64,000 bases of DNA from Sulfurimonas sp. (GTDB lineage: Bacteria; Campylobacterota; Campylobacteria; Campylobacterales; Sulfurimonadaceae), in the NCBI RefSeq assembly GCF_026988655.1, contig NZ_JALSKT010000049.1:1-64000 (forward strand), in the 5' to 3' direction. Shown here piece after piece: positions 1 through 7,781 of the stretch (position 1 is its first letter; every line of letters starts with the position of its first letter). The notes beneath the pieces were generated by a model. That model was not told the origin of the DNA. It made no database searches and was given only the letters and a program-made list of their open reading frames with translations. A program made the position numbers and the translations under genes.

Positions 1-11
1 TAAATATATCA

Positions 12-32
12 TTTATTCTTGTCAGGCACTTA
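12..32. repeat. 21-bp repeat, copy A
   Basis: These 21 bases occur again, exactly and in inverted orientation, at 29842-29862. This copy lies upstream of the -10 box (57-62) of the first gene. Read on the minus strand it contains CTGACA, a -35-like hexamer. Its function is unknown; see the matching finding. Confidence 0.7.
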
Positions 33-56
33 ATAAAACTATTTAAAAAAAGAGTA

Positions 57-62
57 TATAAT
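57..62 (+). promoter_or_regulatory. probable -10 box (TATAAT) for the gene at 92
   Basis: A perfect TATAAT lies 29 bases before the ATG at 92. The ribosome binding site AAGGAG follows at about 80-85. No convincing -35 is seen, which is usual in Campylobacterota. Confidence 0.5.
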
Positions 63-91
63 CTCAGTAAATAGTTTATAAGGAGTTTTTA

Positions 92-559
92 ATGTCATCT
101 CTTCCTAATACATTAAACTCTTTTTGGCTTTGGAAAGAAGTTTATGCAAAACTGGGGATTTCTAACCCTGCCTACAAATACTGGAAAAATACTCCAACAC
201 TCAAGCTAAATAATAAATATCTTTTTATTCAAAAAGACAGACTTCCTAAAAAACATGAATATGTTCAAGAAATTTTGACGGATCTCTCTGGGCATTTACC
301 AATTAAATATGCATCTGATAAACTTCATATAAATGAACACTTGTTCATATCTGATAGAATGCGCCTACACAAGGAGTTTGATTATAAGTTTGTTGAGGAT
401 GTCAAGTTTGTGAATATTAGAAAATTTTTTCGAGAAAATGGTATAAAAGTTACAAAAAATTCACTTGTGCAAATAGGAAAGATAAAAGATTTAGAGTTGA
501 GCGCAGAAGCAACTTTTTACAATCTTAAGAATGATTATGGTGTGGTGGTATACGACTGA
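92..559 (+). CDS. conserved hypothetical protein, 155 aa
   Basis: A soluble-looking 155-residue protein with no signal peptide or membrane segment. I do not recognise a domain. It is rich in Lys, Tyr and Phe, with an aromatic N-terminal stretch (SFWLWKEVY). The start is well set by AAGGAG 6-7 bases before the ATG. Its TGA overlaps the ATG of the next gene (TGATG), so the two are translationally coupled. The operon continues into the TPR protein and probably rnc and aroC. Function unknown; the coding call is firm because of the coupling and the codon use. Confidence 0.75.
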   Translation: MSSLPNTLNSFWLWKEVYAKLGISNPAYKYWKNTPTLKLNNKYLFIQKDRLPKKHEYVQEILTDLSGHLPIKYASDKLHINEHLFISDRMRLHKEFDYKFVEDVKFVNIRKFFRENGIKVTKNSLVQIGKIKDLELSAEATFYNLKNDYGVVVYD

Positions 560-1605
560 TGGATATGTTCTACATTGGGTTTCGTGATCCTCTTTTTTCG
601 ATTATTATATTTTTTACTATTATTTTTATAATTACTTTTTTTTCATACTGGTGGGGAAGGTATAAACGTAAAGAAGATTCTAGATATCTCGATAAATTTT
701 TAGAACAGTTTCGTGCATTACCAACTGAGAATGAACTTAAAGTACTTATCTCAAGTGGAGAACTCTCCGAAAAATCTTGGCTTTTATTGGCTGCTTCATA
801 TTCGAAAAATGGAGATTATGAAAAGAGCATTGAAATTTATAATGAAATTTTAAATGTTGCCAATACAACACGAGCAAAAGAGACTATGTTCTTGCTTGGA
901 AAAACATATTTTAAAGCAGGTTTTTTAGAACGCTCGAGACAGATATTTTTAGAAATACTTAAACATAGTCCACGTACACCACAAGCCTTACATTATCTTC
1001 TTCTTGTGTATGAATATATGAGAGATTATAAGTCTGCTTTAGATGTGCTTGAACCACTTGAAGAACTTGATGAAGATATAAAACTTGATAAAACATATCT
1101 TCATGCTTTATCTCTACTGAATGATACTAAGATTCAAGACAAAGAAAAGGCGCAAAAACTTTTAGCCTTGTATAAAGAGAGAGGCGTTTTAGCTCATTTG
1201 GTTTTTGAGTATATTTTTAGGATTGACCCTCAGTTAGCATGGAAAAATTTGGATCTTGAGAAGTGTGAGATATTAAGTGAGATACTCTATGGATTGGAGT
1301 CAAAAAATTTGAATTTAGATATAATTTCAAAGAGTCAATACTTAAAAGATTTATATAGTGCAAGAGGTGATATTAGCCTCTGCACGCAGAGTTCAATATT
1401 TGAGTTTGATGTTTTAATCAAGCTTAATGGAAGTTCAAATGCAACATTAAGTTTTGAGTATATCTGCAGTAAGTGTAAAGGTTCATATCCTTTTGCATTT
1501 AATCGCTGTAGTTCATGTCATGTAATTGATACAGCTGTGCTTGAGTATAGTTTAAGTAGAGATTATGCCAAAGAGTTTCGTGAAGAAAATAACTCTTTTC
1601 AGTGA
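559..1605 (+). CDS. membrane-anchored TPR protein with C-terminal zinc ribbon
   Basis: 348 aa. One N-terminal membrane segment (about residues 12-32) is followed by a helical region with tetratricopeptide-type repeats (for example SWLLLAASYSKNGDYEKSIE and the repeats after it). The C-terminus has two CxxC pairs, C303/C306 and C317/C320, a rubredoxin-like zinc ribbon. TM, TPR and a C-terminal metal ribbon are the architecture of LapB/YciM, the adaptor controlling LPS synthesis through FtsH in enterobacteria. Whether this protein does that job is inference. It is coupled to the upstream gene and sits 40 bases before rnc. Confidence 0.75.
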   Translation: MDMFYIGFRDPLFSIIIFFTIIFIITFFSYWWGRYKRKEDSRYLDKFLEQFRALPTENELKVLISSGELSEKSWLLLAASYSKNGDYEKSIEIYNEILNVANTTRAKETMFLLGKTYFKAGFLERSRQIFLEILKHSPRTPQALHYLLLVYEYMRDYKSALDVLEPLEELDEDIKLDKTYLHALSLLNDTKIQDKEKAQKLLALYKERGVLAHLVFEYIFRIDPQLAWKNLDLEKCEILSEILYGLESKNLNLDIISKSQYLKDLYSARGDISLCTQSSIFEFDVLIKLNGSSNATLSFEYICSKCKGSYPFAFNRCSSCHVIDTAVLEYSLSRDYAKEFREENNSFQ

Positions 1606-1645
1606 TGGAGTTAAAAACACATTTAGAGAATAAAATGAGGATATA

Positions 1646-2326
1646 ATGCATAAAAATATAAAGACTCTAGAAGAGAAGTTGGGATATAGATTTAAAGATA
1701 AAAAGCTCATTATCGAAGCGCTGACACACAAAAGTTACAAGCAGCCCTACGATAATGAGCGCTTAGAATTCTTAGGAGATGCAGTACTTGATCTCGTTGT
1801 TGGTGAGTATTTATTTACTAAATTTAGAACTTCAGATGAGGGAAAACTCTCAAAAATCCGAGCTTCATTAGTGAATGAAACGGGTTTTGATAAGCTGGCT
1901 CGTGCTTTAAATCTTGGTGATTATATACTCCTCTCAAATGCAGAAGACAATAATGGTGGACGAGAAAAATCATCTTTACTCTCAAATGCATTTGAAGCAA
2001 TAATGGGTGCAATATATCTCGAAGCAGGGCTTAAAGTCGTTGAGCAAATCGCCATTAGACTTATAGAAGAAAATCATGAAGAAATTTCCCTTGATTCGCT
2101 TTTTCGTGATTTTAAAACGACGCTACAGGAGTTGACACAGGCTAGATTTGGTATCACACCTGAGTATAAAGTAATGGCTTCTCGTGGACCAGACCATAAA
2201 AAAGAGTTTGAAGTTGCTGTTTTTATAGAAGATAAAGAGTATGCAAGAGCAAGTGGAAAAAGTAAAAAAATTGCCCAACAAGAAGCAGCGCGTGTGGCTG
2301 TTTTAATGTTAAATAAGGAAAAATAG
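1646..2326 (+). CDS. rnc: ribonuclease III
   Basis: 226 aa, normal length for RNase III, the endonuclease that cuts double-stranded RNA in rRNA processing and mRNA decay. The catalytic signature NERLEFLGDAVLDLVV is at about residues 38-53. A second acidic site lies near NAFEAIMGAIYLEAG. The C-terminal double-stranded RNA-binding domain ends in KSKKIAQQEAARVAVLML. The start has GAGGATATA before the ATG. Its stop codon overlaps the GTG of aroC by one base; the rnc-aroC order is common in Campylobacterota. Confidence 0.97.
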   Translation: MHKNIKTLEEKLGYRFKDKKLIIEALTHKSYKQPYDNERLEFLGDAVLDLVVGEYLFTKFRTSDEGKLSKIRASLVNETGFDKLARALNLGDYILLSNAEDNNGGREKSSLLSNAFEAIMGAIYLEAGLKVVEQIAIRLIEENHEEISLDSLFRDFKTTLQELTQARFGITPEYKVMASRGPDHKKEFEVAVFIEDKEYARASGKSKKIAQQEAARVAVLMLNKEK

Positions 2327-3399
2327 TGAACAGTTTTGGAATAAAATTACGATTTTCAACTTTTGGTGAATCACATGGAAAAGCACTTGGTTGTTTGCTA
2401 GATGGTCTTCCTGCTGGTCTTGAGATAGATGAGGCATATATTCAAAGTGAGCTTGATCGTAGAAAACCGGGGAAAAGTGAGTTTGAGACTGCGAGAAAAG
2501 AGGCAGACAAAGTAGAGATACTCAGTGGCGTATTTGAAGGTAAGAGTACGGGAACTCCTATCGCAATGATTATATACAACACAAATCAAAAGTCAAAAGA
2601 TTATACGAATATTAAAGATGTATTTCGTCCTGGACATGCTGATTTTACCTATTTTCATAAATATGGTATCCGTGATTATCGTGGGGGAGGAAGAAGCTCT
2701 GCACGAGAAACAGCTGCTCGTGTTGCAGCGGGTGCTGTGGCTAAATTATTACTAAAACAGCTTAATATTGAAGTGTTAAGTGGTATCAGTGAGGTAGCAG
2801 GTATTCAAGCTACTGCATTTGATTATACTAGGGTAAACAGTAGTCTGATTTATGCACTTGATCCAGATAAAGAAGAGGCACAAAAAGAGGCTATCTTAAA
2901 AGCAAAAAAAGAACATGATTCTGTAGGTGGAGTTTCACGTGTACTGATTAAAGGTGTACCTGTTGGACTTGGTCAGCCACTATACTATAAGTTAGATGGC
3001 GTACTAGCAGATGCTATGATGGGTCTAAACGCAGTAAAAGCTGTAGAGATAGGTGATGGTGTTCTCAGTGCGAGAAGTAGTGGTTCAAAAAATAATGACC
3101 AGATACGCGCTGAAGGCTTTGAGTCAAATCATTCGGGTGGAATACTTGGCGGCATTAGTAATGGAGAAGATATAGTGTTGAATGTCTATTTTAAACCTAC
3201 TCCTTCTATATTTAAAGAGCAGCATACAGTAACGACAGAAAACGAAGAGGTTGATTTCTCTCTTAAGGGAAGACATGATCCTTGTGTAGCGATTCGTGGA
3301 ACCGTAGTATGTGAAGCAATGGCTGCATTAGTGATAGCAGATATGCTACTTTTAAATATGGGTTCAAAAATGGACGGAGTTGTAGCTTACTATAAGTAA
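2326..3399 (+). CDS. aroC: chorismate synthase
   Basis: 357 aa. It converts 5-enolpyruvylshikimate 3-phosphate to chorismate, the last shared step of aromatic amino acid synthesis, using reduced FMN. Family signatures are visible: STFGESHGKALG near the N-terminus, RPGHADFTY, YRGGGRSSARETAARVAAGAVA, SNHSGGILGGISNG and RHDPC. GTG start, overlapping the rnc stop by one base. An AAACGCAG motif (3027-3034) lies inside, reading Asn-Ala. Confidence 0.98.
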   Translation: MNSFGIKLRFSTFGESHGKALGCLLDGLPAGLEIDEAYIQSELDRRKPGKSEFETARKEADKVEILSGVFEGKSTGTPIAMIIYNTNQKSKDYTNIKDVFRPGHADFTYFHKYGIRDYRGGGRSSARETAARVAAGAVAKLLLKQLNIEVLSGISEVAGIQATAFDYTRVNSSLIYALDPDKEEAQKEAILKAKKEHDSVGGVSRVLIKGVPVGLGQPLYYKLDGVLADAMMGLNAVKAVEIGDGVLSARSSGSKNNDQIRAEGFESNHSGGILGGISNGEDIVLNVYFKPTPSIFKEQHTVTTENEEVDFSLKGRHDPCVAIRGTVVCEAMAALVIADMLLLNMGSKMDGVVAYYK

Positions 3400-3457
3400 T
3401 CAGTGACTATAATAATAGATACATAAGTTTTATTAATAGATATCATGAGGAGAGATT

Positions 3458-4198
3458 TTGGATCTTAAAAGTTTTTTATGGGAATATGGAGAAAAAGTTC
3501 CCGGATATGATGTAAGAGTGATTAACGAGAGAGAGGCAAGGGCTGCAGCTGGTATATTGGCTATGCTTGGCACCATTGTAATCTTCGTTGGTATTGGTTT
3601 TAATCATATCATAGTTGCAAGAGTATATTTAGCATTTTTATGGTTTGACTTTTTAGCAAGGGTGATTAGCCCAAATTATTCTCCATCTTTACTCTTGGGA
3701 AAATTTTTAGTTAGTAATCAAAAACCAGAGTATGTAGGTGGATTGCAAAAGCGGTTTGCTTGGACTATTGGATGGTTTATCTCTTTTCCTATGGTTTATT
3801 GGTTTGTACTCAATTGGGACATTACTTTTTTTAAAGTTCTTGTGTGTGTTTTATGTATCAGTTTGATGTTTTTGGAGAGTGCGCTTTCTATTTGTGTTGG
3901 CTGTATTATTTATAAAGCAATAACTAAAGAGGACCCAAAATATTGCCCAGGTGGTGTTTGTGAGATACAGCAAAAAGAACCGATTCAAATGTTTAATCCC
4001 CTACAGAAGTTTATAGCAATGCTTACTGTGTTGAGTTTAATTACAGGTGTTTACTTATTTCTTGCTAAGACAGAATCTAAAACATTTTTTGGTCAGTTTT
4101 TACATGAAGCTGTCCTTACAAAAGAACAGCTTAGAAAAGAACAAGAGTTAGAATTTGAAAAACAATCACAAAGAGAATTTGAAAATGATGATTTTTAA
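3458..4198 (+). CDS. DUF4395-type membrane protein
   Basis: 246 aa with about four or five membrane segments, the first near residues 30-50. The N-terminal region (VINEREARAAAG) and the CVGCIIYK stretch before a soluble tail resemble the DUF4395 family, whose function is unknown. Two further cysteines follow in YCPGGVCE. It starts at TTG, set by GAGGAGAG eight bases upstream; no ATG fits as well. The 3' end overlaps the convergent lipoprotein gene by four bases. Confidence 0.75.
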   Translation: MDLKSFLWEYGEKVPGYDVRVINEREARAAAGILAMLGTIVIFVGIGFNHIIVARVYLAFLWFDFLARVISPNYSPSLLLGKFLVSNQKPEYVGGLQKRFAWTIGWFISFPMVYWFVLNWDITFFKVLVCVLCISLMFLESALSICVGCIIYKAITKEDPKYCPGGVCEIQQKEPIQMFNPLQKFIAMLTVLSLITGVYLFLAKTESKTFFGQFLHEAVLTKEQLRKEQELEFEKQSQREFENDDF

Positions 4199-5172
4199 TC
4201 TACTTCTGTAATCTCTTTTATTGTATTAATAAGCATCTCTTGCGCTTCTTCAAGCGGTTTAATCGATGCTTCATCTTTTATTCCTAAACTTGTTATCCAG
4301 TTTTGTACACTTAAAAATCCCATATGCATTTTGTCTTCATTTTTCTTTTTGTAAAAGTAAAATGAACAAGGTGCCCAAGCTCCTGCTTCGGGATGCAGCT
4401 TAGAAACTGGATAAATTACATCAAATTTACAAATAGAATAAGTATGATAGAAATCATATTCATTATAATCGTGCTGATTAAAGATTTCTTCTTGAAGATT
4501 TGTAAAGTTTGGTACTAAGAAACCTAAAGATTCTATTTCGCCTTCAAATTCTGCTTCAAAGTCTTCAATATACTCTTCCATACCAACATCTTTATTTAAG
4601 TTGACTGTAGAAGTGAATGTAACTTGCAGCGCTTTATTTTGATGAGATGGGACAAAAGGAAGAGTTTTAAATTCTCCATTAGGAATTGATTTTTTAAGTG
4701 CAGTTTGTATAAGGGTAGCGTACTCAATTAAGTCAGGATCATTTAGGGGAATGCCTGTTACTCTAGCCATGCCATTTATTGTTAAAGTTGCAATACTTAT
4801 TTGCTTGTTTTGTGTCCATATTGACATAGTTAGTGGAGTAAGGGCCCCAAAGGATGGATATTTTTTAATGAGTTTAAAAGTTAAATCATTATTGATAAAC
4901 ATAGCTAAGTTATAACTAGGATAATGTGTTGCACCAAATCTCGTTTGAAATGGCTTATTCATATCATTATTTCCTGGAACACTTAGTCCAACAGATTCAA
5001 ATGCATTTTCAATAGTTTTAGGCGTAATTGTAGTATTTGTATTACTTCCTGTATAAACTTGTACATCTTGAATTTTTTGAGTGATTGGTGGTGTTTTTTC
5101 TATATTACTAGTACATGCAGTATTGAATACTAGGGCAAATGTAAGTACTAATAGAGTATATATTTTTTTCAA
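4195..5172 (-). CDS. lipoprotein with DUF302-like halves
   Basis: 325 aa. The N-terminus is a lipoprotein signal (MKKIYTLLVL... with a cysteine after NTA at residue 20), so it should be a membrane-anchored periplasmic protein. Both the N-terminal half (GLSVPGNNDMNKPFQTRFG onward) and the C-terminal half (FDVIYPVSKLHPEAGAW and the following helix) look like DUF302 domains, a small fold of unknown function. The start is TTG, with AAAAGGA upstream. It is separated from the MOSC gene by about 30 bases on the same strand. Confidence 0.65.
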   Translation of the reverse strand: MKKIYTLLVLTFALVFNTACTSNIEKTPPITQKIQDVQVYTGSNTNTTITPKTIENAFESVGLSVPGNNDMNKPFQTRFGATHYPSYNLAMFINNDLTFKLIKKYPSFGALTPLTMSIWTQNKQISIATLTINGMARVTGIPLNDPDLIEYATLIQTALKKSIPNGEFKTLPFVPSHQNKALQVTFTSTVNLNKDVGMEEYIEDFEAEFEGEIESLGFLVPNFTNLQEEIFNQHDYNEYDFYHTYSICKFDVIYPVSKLHPEAGAWAPCSFYFYKKKNEDKMHMGFLSVQNWITSLGIKDEASIKPLEEAQEMLINTIKEITEVD

Positions 5173-5203
5173 TTGAGTCCTTTTATATTTAATGGGTATG
5201 AGA

Positions 5204-5653
5204 CTAATGTAGTATTTCTACATTGTCACCTATATTGATTTCAGCTGTTGGGCCAATCACCTTAGCAAATACTCCTCGATCATCTTTCAAAAGTTTTGGC
5301 AGTTTTGCATTAATAGCAGTTAGCCCTTTGCAGAGTGTACAGTTTTGTGTTATTTCAAAAATTGTCTCTCCGATTTTTATTGTTTCTCCCTGTATCAAAC
5401 TGTATGGATTGATATCTATTAGAATATTTTCTCCCAATACACCTCCTTCTATATTGATGTTGTTCTCTTTTGCTATAGTGTAACTATCATAGGATGTAAT
5501 TAAAATTGCTCTTTTGGGATTTTTAGCATAAAACTTATCTCCTACTATGCCATTTGCATCTACAGTTACACGCTCTTTTGAAATTTTTGTTTTGACTTCA
5601 TCATCTTTAGTTATATAAAGCTTTAAAACTTTACCTTGTAATTTTTTTTTCAT
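5204..5653 (-). CDS. MOSC-domain protein
   Basis: 149 aa from the ATG at 5653; an in-frame TTG at 5668 would add five residues and neither has a good ribosome binding site. The sequence matches the MOSC beta-barrel of molybdenum-cofactor sulfurase C-termini and YiiM-type proteins: VDANGIVGDKFYAKNPKRAIL, GENILIDI and the conserved cysteine in NCTLCKGL. Such proteins handle molybdenum cofactor or sulfur. The neighbouring SoxC is a Moco enzyme and moaC/mobA lie 7 kb away, which fits but does not prove a Moco role. Confidence 0.8.
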   Translation of the reverse strand: MKKKLQGKVLKLYITKDDEVKTKISKERVTVDANGIVGDKFYAKNPKRAILITSYDSYTIAKENNINIEGGVLGENILIDINPYSLIQGETIKIGETIFEITQNCTLCKGLTAINAKLPKLLKDDRGVFAKVIGPTAEINIGDNVEILH

Positions 5654-5744
5654 TTTTATTGTGTCCAAAATTAATTCTGTTTCCTTAGTATTCTAGCACT
5701 TTAATATTAAAGAAGTTATTGTTTATGTGGAGGATATTGAGAGA

Positions 5745-5769
5745 TAGGAGCAAAAATTACTTGCTCCTA
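5745..5769 (-). terminator. hairpin after soxZ
   Basis: A nine-base-pair stem (TAGGAGCAA/TTGCTCCTA) lies downstream of soxZ. It is the second of two hairpins after the sox operon. There is no long U-tract, so intrinsic termination is plausible but not certain. Confidence 0.55.
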
Positions 5770-5774
5770 AGAAG

Positions 5775-5800
5775 AAGGTAAAATTATTTAATTTTACCTT
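5775..5800 (-). terminator. hairpin overlapping the end of soxZ
   Basis: A ten-base-pair perfect stem (AAGGTAAAAT/ATTTTACCTT) spans the soxZ stop codon and is followed on the minus strand by CTTCTTC. Together with the hairpin at 5745-5769 it marks the end of the sox transcript. Confidence 0.5.
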
Positions 5801-6098
5801 TGCCTTTGTAAACTTTACCTTTAAGGTCAGTTGCTACCATTAGTAATTTGTCACCTTTTTTACCAATACCTTTAAATTCAAATTTAAAAATTGGATTTTT
5901 AGATAAGAATTGTGAAGTTGACATATCCATTACAGTTTCACCATTTAAAGTTGCACTCACATGCGTTATGAAGTTAGCATTATCTCTGCTTCCTGTTTTT
6001 TTCTCAGCCATGTTATAAGTCATCATTTCATGTTTAACCATTGCTTTTACTTTTACAATGTCACCTTTTAGTTTTGCTTTTACTTTAATACCAGCCAT
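5784..6098 (-). CDS. soxZ: SoxZ, thiosulfate-oxidation carrier subunit
   Basis: 104 aa, usual SoxZ size. It forms the SoxYZ heterodimer that carries the sulfur substrate on SoxY in the periplasm. The sequence has the SoxZ pattern of VKAKLKGDIVKVKAMVKHEM and SQFLSKNPIFKFEF. It has no signal peptide; in the known system SoxZ is exported together with SoxY. It is the last gene of soxCDYZ, 49 bases after soxY, and is followed by two hairpins. Confidence 0.93.
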   Translation of the reverse strand: MAGIKVKAKLKGDIVKVKAMVKHEMMTYNMAEKKTGSRDNANFITHVSATLNGETVMDMSTSQFLSKNPIFKFEFKGIGKKGDKLLMVATDLKGKVYKGKGKIK

Positions 6099-6147
6099 TT
6101 TATTTCCTTAATAGTTTATTTTTTATAATTATAAAAATGAGAGGGGA

Positions 6148-6600
6148 TTAACCTTCACATCCACCAAGTGCAACATCTAAAGTTTTCTTTGCAGCATAGA
6201 GTTTACCGTCATTACCTTGAGCAACGATTGTAATTGTACCAGATTTAGCCATCTTGATTTTGATTGCGTATTTGTTCACACTGTATTTTGTTGTACTAAC
6301 AACCATTACAGCAGCTTCAGGATTTGCATCTTGAAATACTGCAATTGATTTTACATCTTTGTCTGTTGAAAAGTTAACAGGAATAGCCCCGCCATTACTT
6401 GCTACATCAGGAGCAGTAAGTTGTACACCCTCCATTGTTAATGCAGTTGAACCATACATTGCTTTAATGGCATCATCTACTGTGTGAGCTGTCCATACAG
6501 CCGGCTTTGCTTTTCTAAAGTCTTCTGCTCTAACACTTGCAGGTACAACAGCTAAAGCTAAAGCACCTAAAGTCATACTTAAAAATTTTCTTCTTTCCAT
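6148..6600 (-). CDS. soxY: SoxY, sulfur-carrier protein
   Basis: 150 aa. A twin-arginine-like signal (MERRKFLSMTLGALALAVVPASVRA) is followed by the SoxY fold and a C-terminal swinging arm ending GGCEG, with the substrate-binding cysteine at residue 148. The canonical arm is GGCGG, so residue 149 is Glu instead of Gly. SoxY carries thiosulfate sulfur and polysulfane intermediates through the Sox cycle. It lies between soxD and soxZ, with a ribosome binding site AAAGGAAAT. The assignment is firm. Confidence 0.93.
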   Translation of the reverse strand: MERRKFLSMTLGALALAVVPASVRAEDFRKAKPAVWTAHTVDDAIKAMYGSTALTMEGVQLTAPDVASNGGAIPVNFSTDKDVKSIAVFQDANPEAAVMVVSTTKYSVNKYAIKIKMAKSGTITIVAQGNDGKLYAAKKTLDVALGGCEG

Positions 6601-6616
6601 GATATTTCCTTTTGTT

Positions 6617-7780
6617 TTATTTACTTTTATTGATCATATAGTCAACGATTGATTTGAAATTAGAATCTGATAAATCAGTTCCACCTTTTGGAGGCATTCC
6701 TGCATCTGTACCTTTAATACCGTTAGTGTATACTTTATCCATACCTTTGGCAGTATAAGCAGCCCATTCAGCCTTGTTGCCAACTACAGGAGCACCCATA
6801 CCTTCAGCCCCATGACACATTGCACAAGATTCTGTATAGGCTTTTTCAGCATTAAAACCGCCTGCTGAAGGTTCTTCTTTTGGTAAGTCACGTGCAACAC
6901 TCATTGGTGGATGGAAATCACTAATCCCTGCACCTTGAATATAAACAATTTTTGCAGTTGGTTCTTGACAATTCGTCATACAACGCTCAGAAGCTTTAAC
7001 TTTAACTGCTCCAAAATTATCTGGATTTGAGAAGTATTTACGTACATTTGCACGACCTTCTGGTCCATCAATCTTAGGTTCAAAACCATCTACATTTGGC
7101 ATTTTGATTTTTAAGAATTTTTCACGATTAAGTACATACTCATCATCTACCTCTTCTCCATCAATCTCAAATTCATTGATATTAAGAATATATGCTACAA
7201 GTGAATATACTTCATCATCACTTAAACTATCAGTTTGTGGATGTGGCATTGCATCTTTTATGTACCACCAAAGTGTACTAGCTTGTGGCCAGTATGTACC
7301 AAATACACGAACAGGACCATCCATATCTGGTTTAATTCTTTGATTTGTTAATGTTTCGTGTAAGTCATAAGCAGTTCCTTTAGATAATGATGGGTAACCA
7401 CCACCACCTGAACCGAAGTCACCATGACACATTACACATTTTGATTCATAAACTTCCTCTCCATCTTCAACGCTACCTTCACCTTCAGGTAAGCCTGTAC
7501 CATCTGGCATAACATCAGAATTCCACTCTTCGTACTCATGTTCAGTAGGAATACGACCGTTGAAAATATGTTTTGCTTGTTTTTCAACTTGAGGGTTTAC
7601 GTAGTATGGACCAGTTTTATCGTCTTTTACAGGGTATTTTACACCACCATCAATAGATGCAGCAAGAGAAGGCGTTGCATTCGCACTTGGCATAATATCT
7701 TCCATACATGCTGTTAATCCTAAAGATAAGGCTGCAGCTGCAGAGATTGAAATCAATAAATTTTTATTTAATTTAAACAT
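6617..7780 (-). CDS. soxD: SoxD, dihaem cytochrome c subunit of sulfur dehydrogenase
   Basis: 387 aa. The N-terminus has a lipobox-like LGLTAC, suggesting membrane anchoring. There are two CxxCH haem sites, CVMCH in the N-terminal half and CAMCH in the C-terminal half, with a further CMTNC pair between them. It should take electrons from SoxC, which oxidises the sulfane sulfur bound to SoxY. It starts one base after the soxC stop codon, so the two are translationally coupled, as expected for the alpha2beta2 SoxCD enzyme. Confidence 0.9.
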   Translation of the reverse strand: MFKLNKNLLISISAAAALSLGLTACMEDIMPSANATPSLAASIDGGVKYPVKDDKTGPYYVNPQVEKQAKHIFNGRIPTEHEYEEWNSDVMPDGTGLPEGEGSVEDGEEVYESKCVMCHGDFGSGGGGYPSLSKGTAYDLHETLTNQRIKPDMDGPVRVFGTYWPQASTLWWYIKDAMPHPQTDSLSDDEVYSLVAYILNINEFEIDGEEVDDEYVLNREKFLKIKMPNVDGFEPKIDGPEGRANVRKYFSNPDNFGAVKVKASERCMTNCQEPTAKIVYIQGAGISDFHPPMSVARDLPKEEPSAGGFNAEKAYTESCAMCHGAEGMGAPVVGNKAEWAAYTAKGMDKVYTNGIKGTDAGMPPKGGTDLSDSNFKSIVDYMINKSK

Positions 7781-7781
7781 A

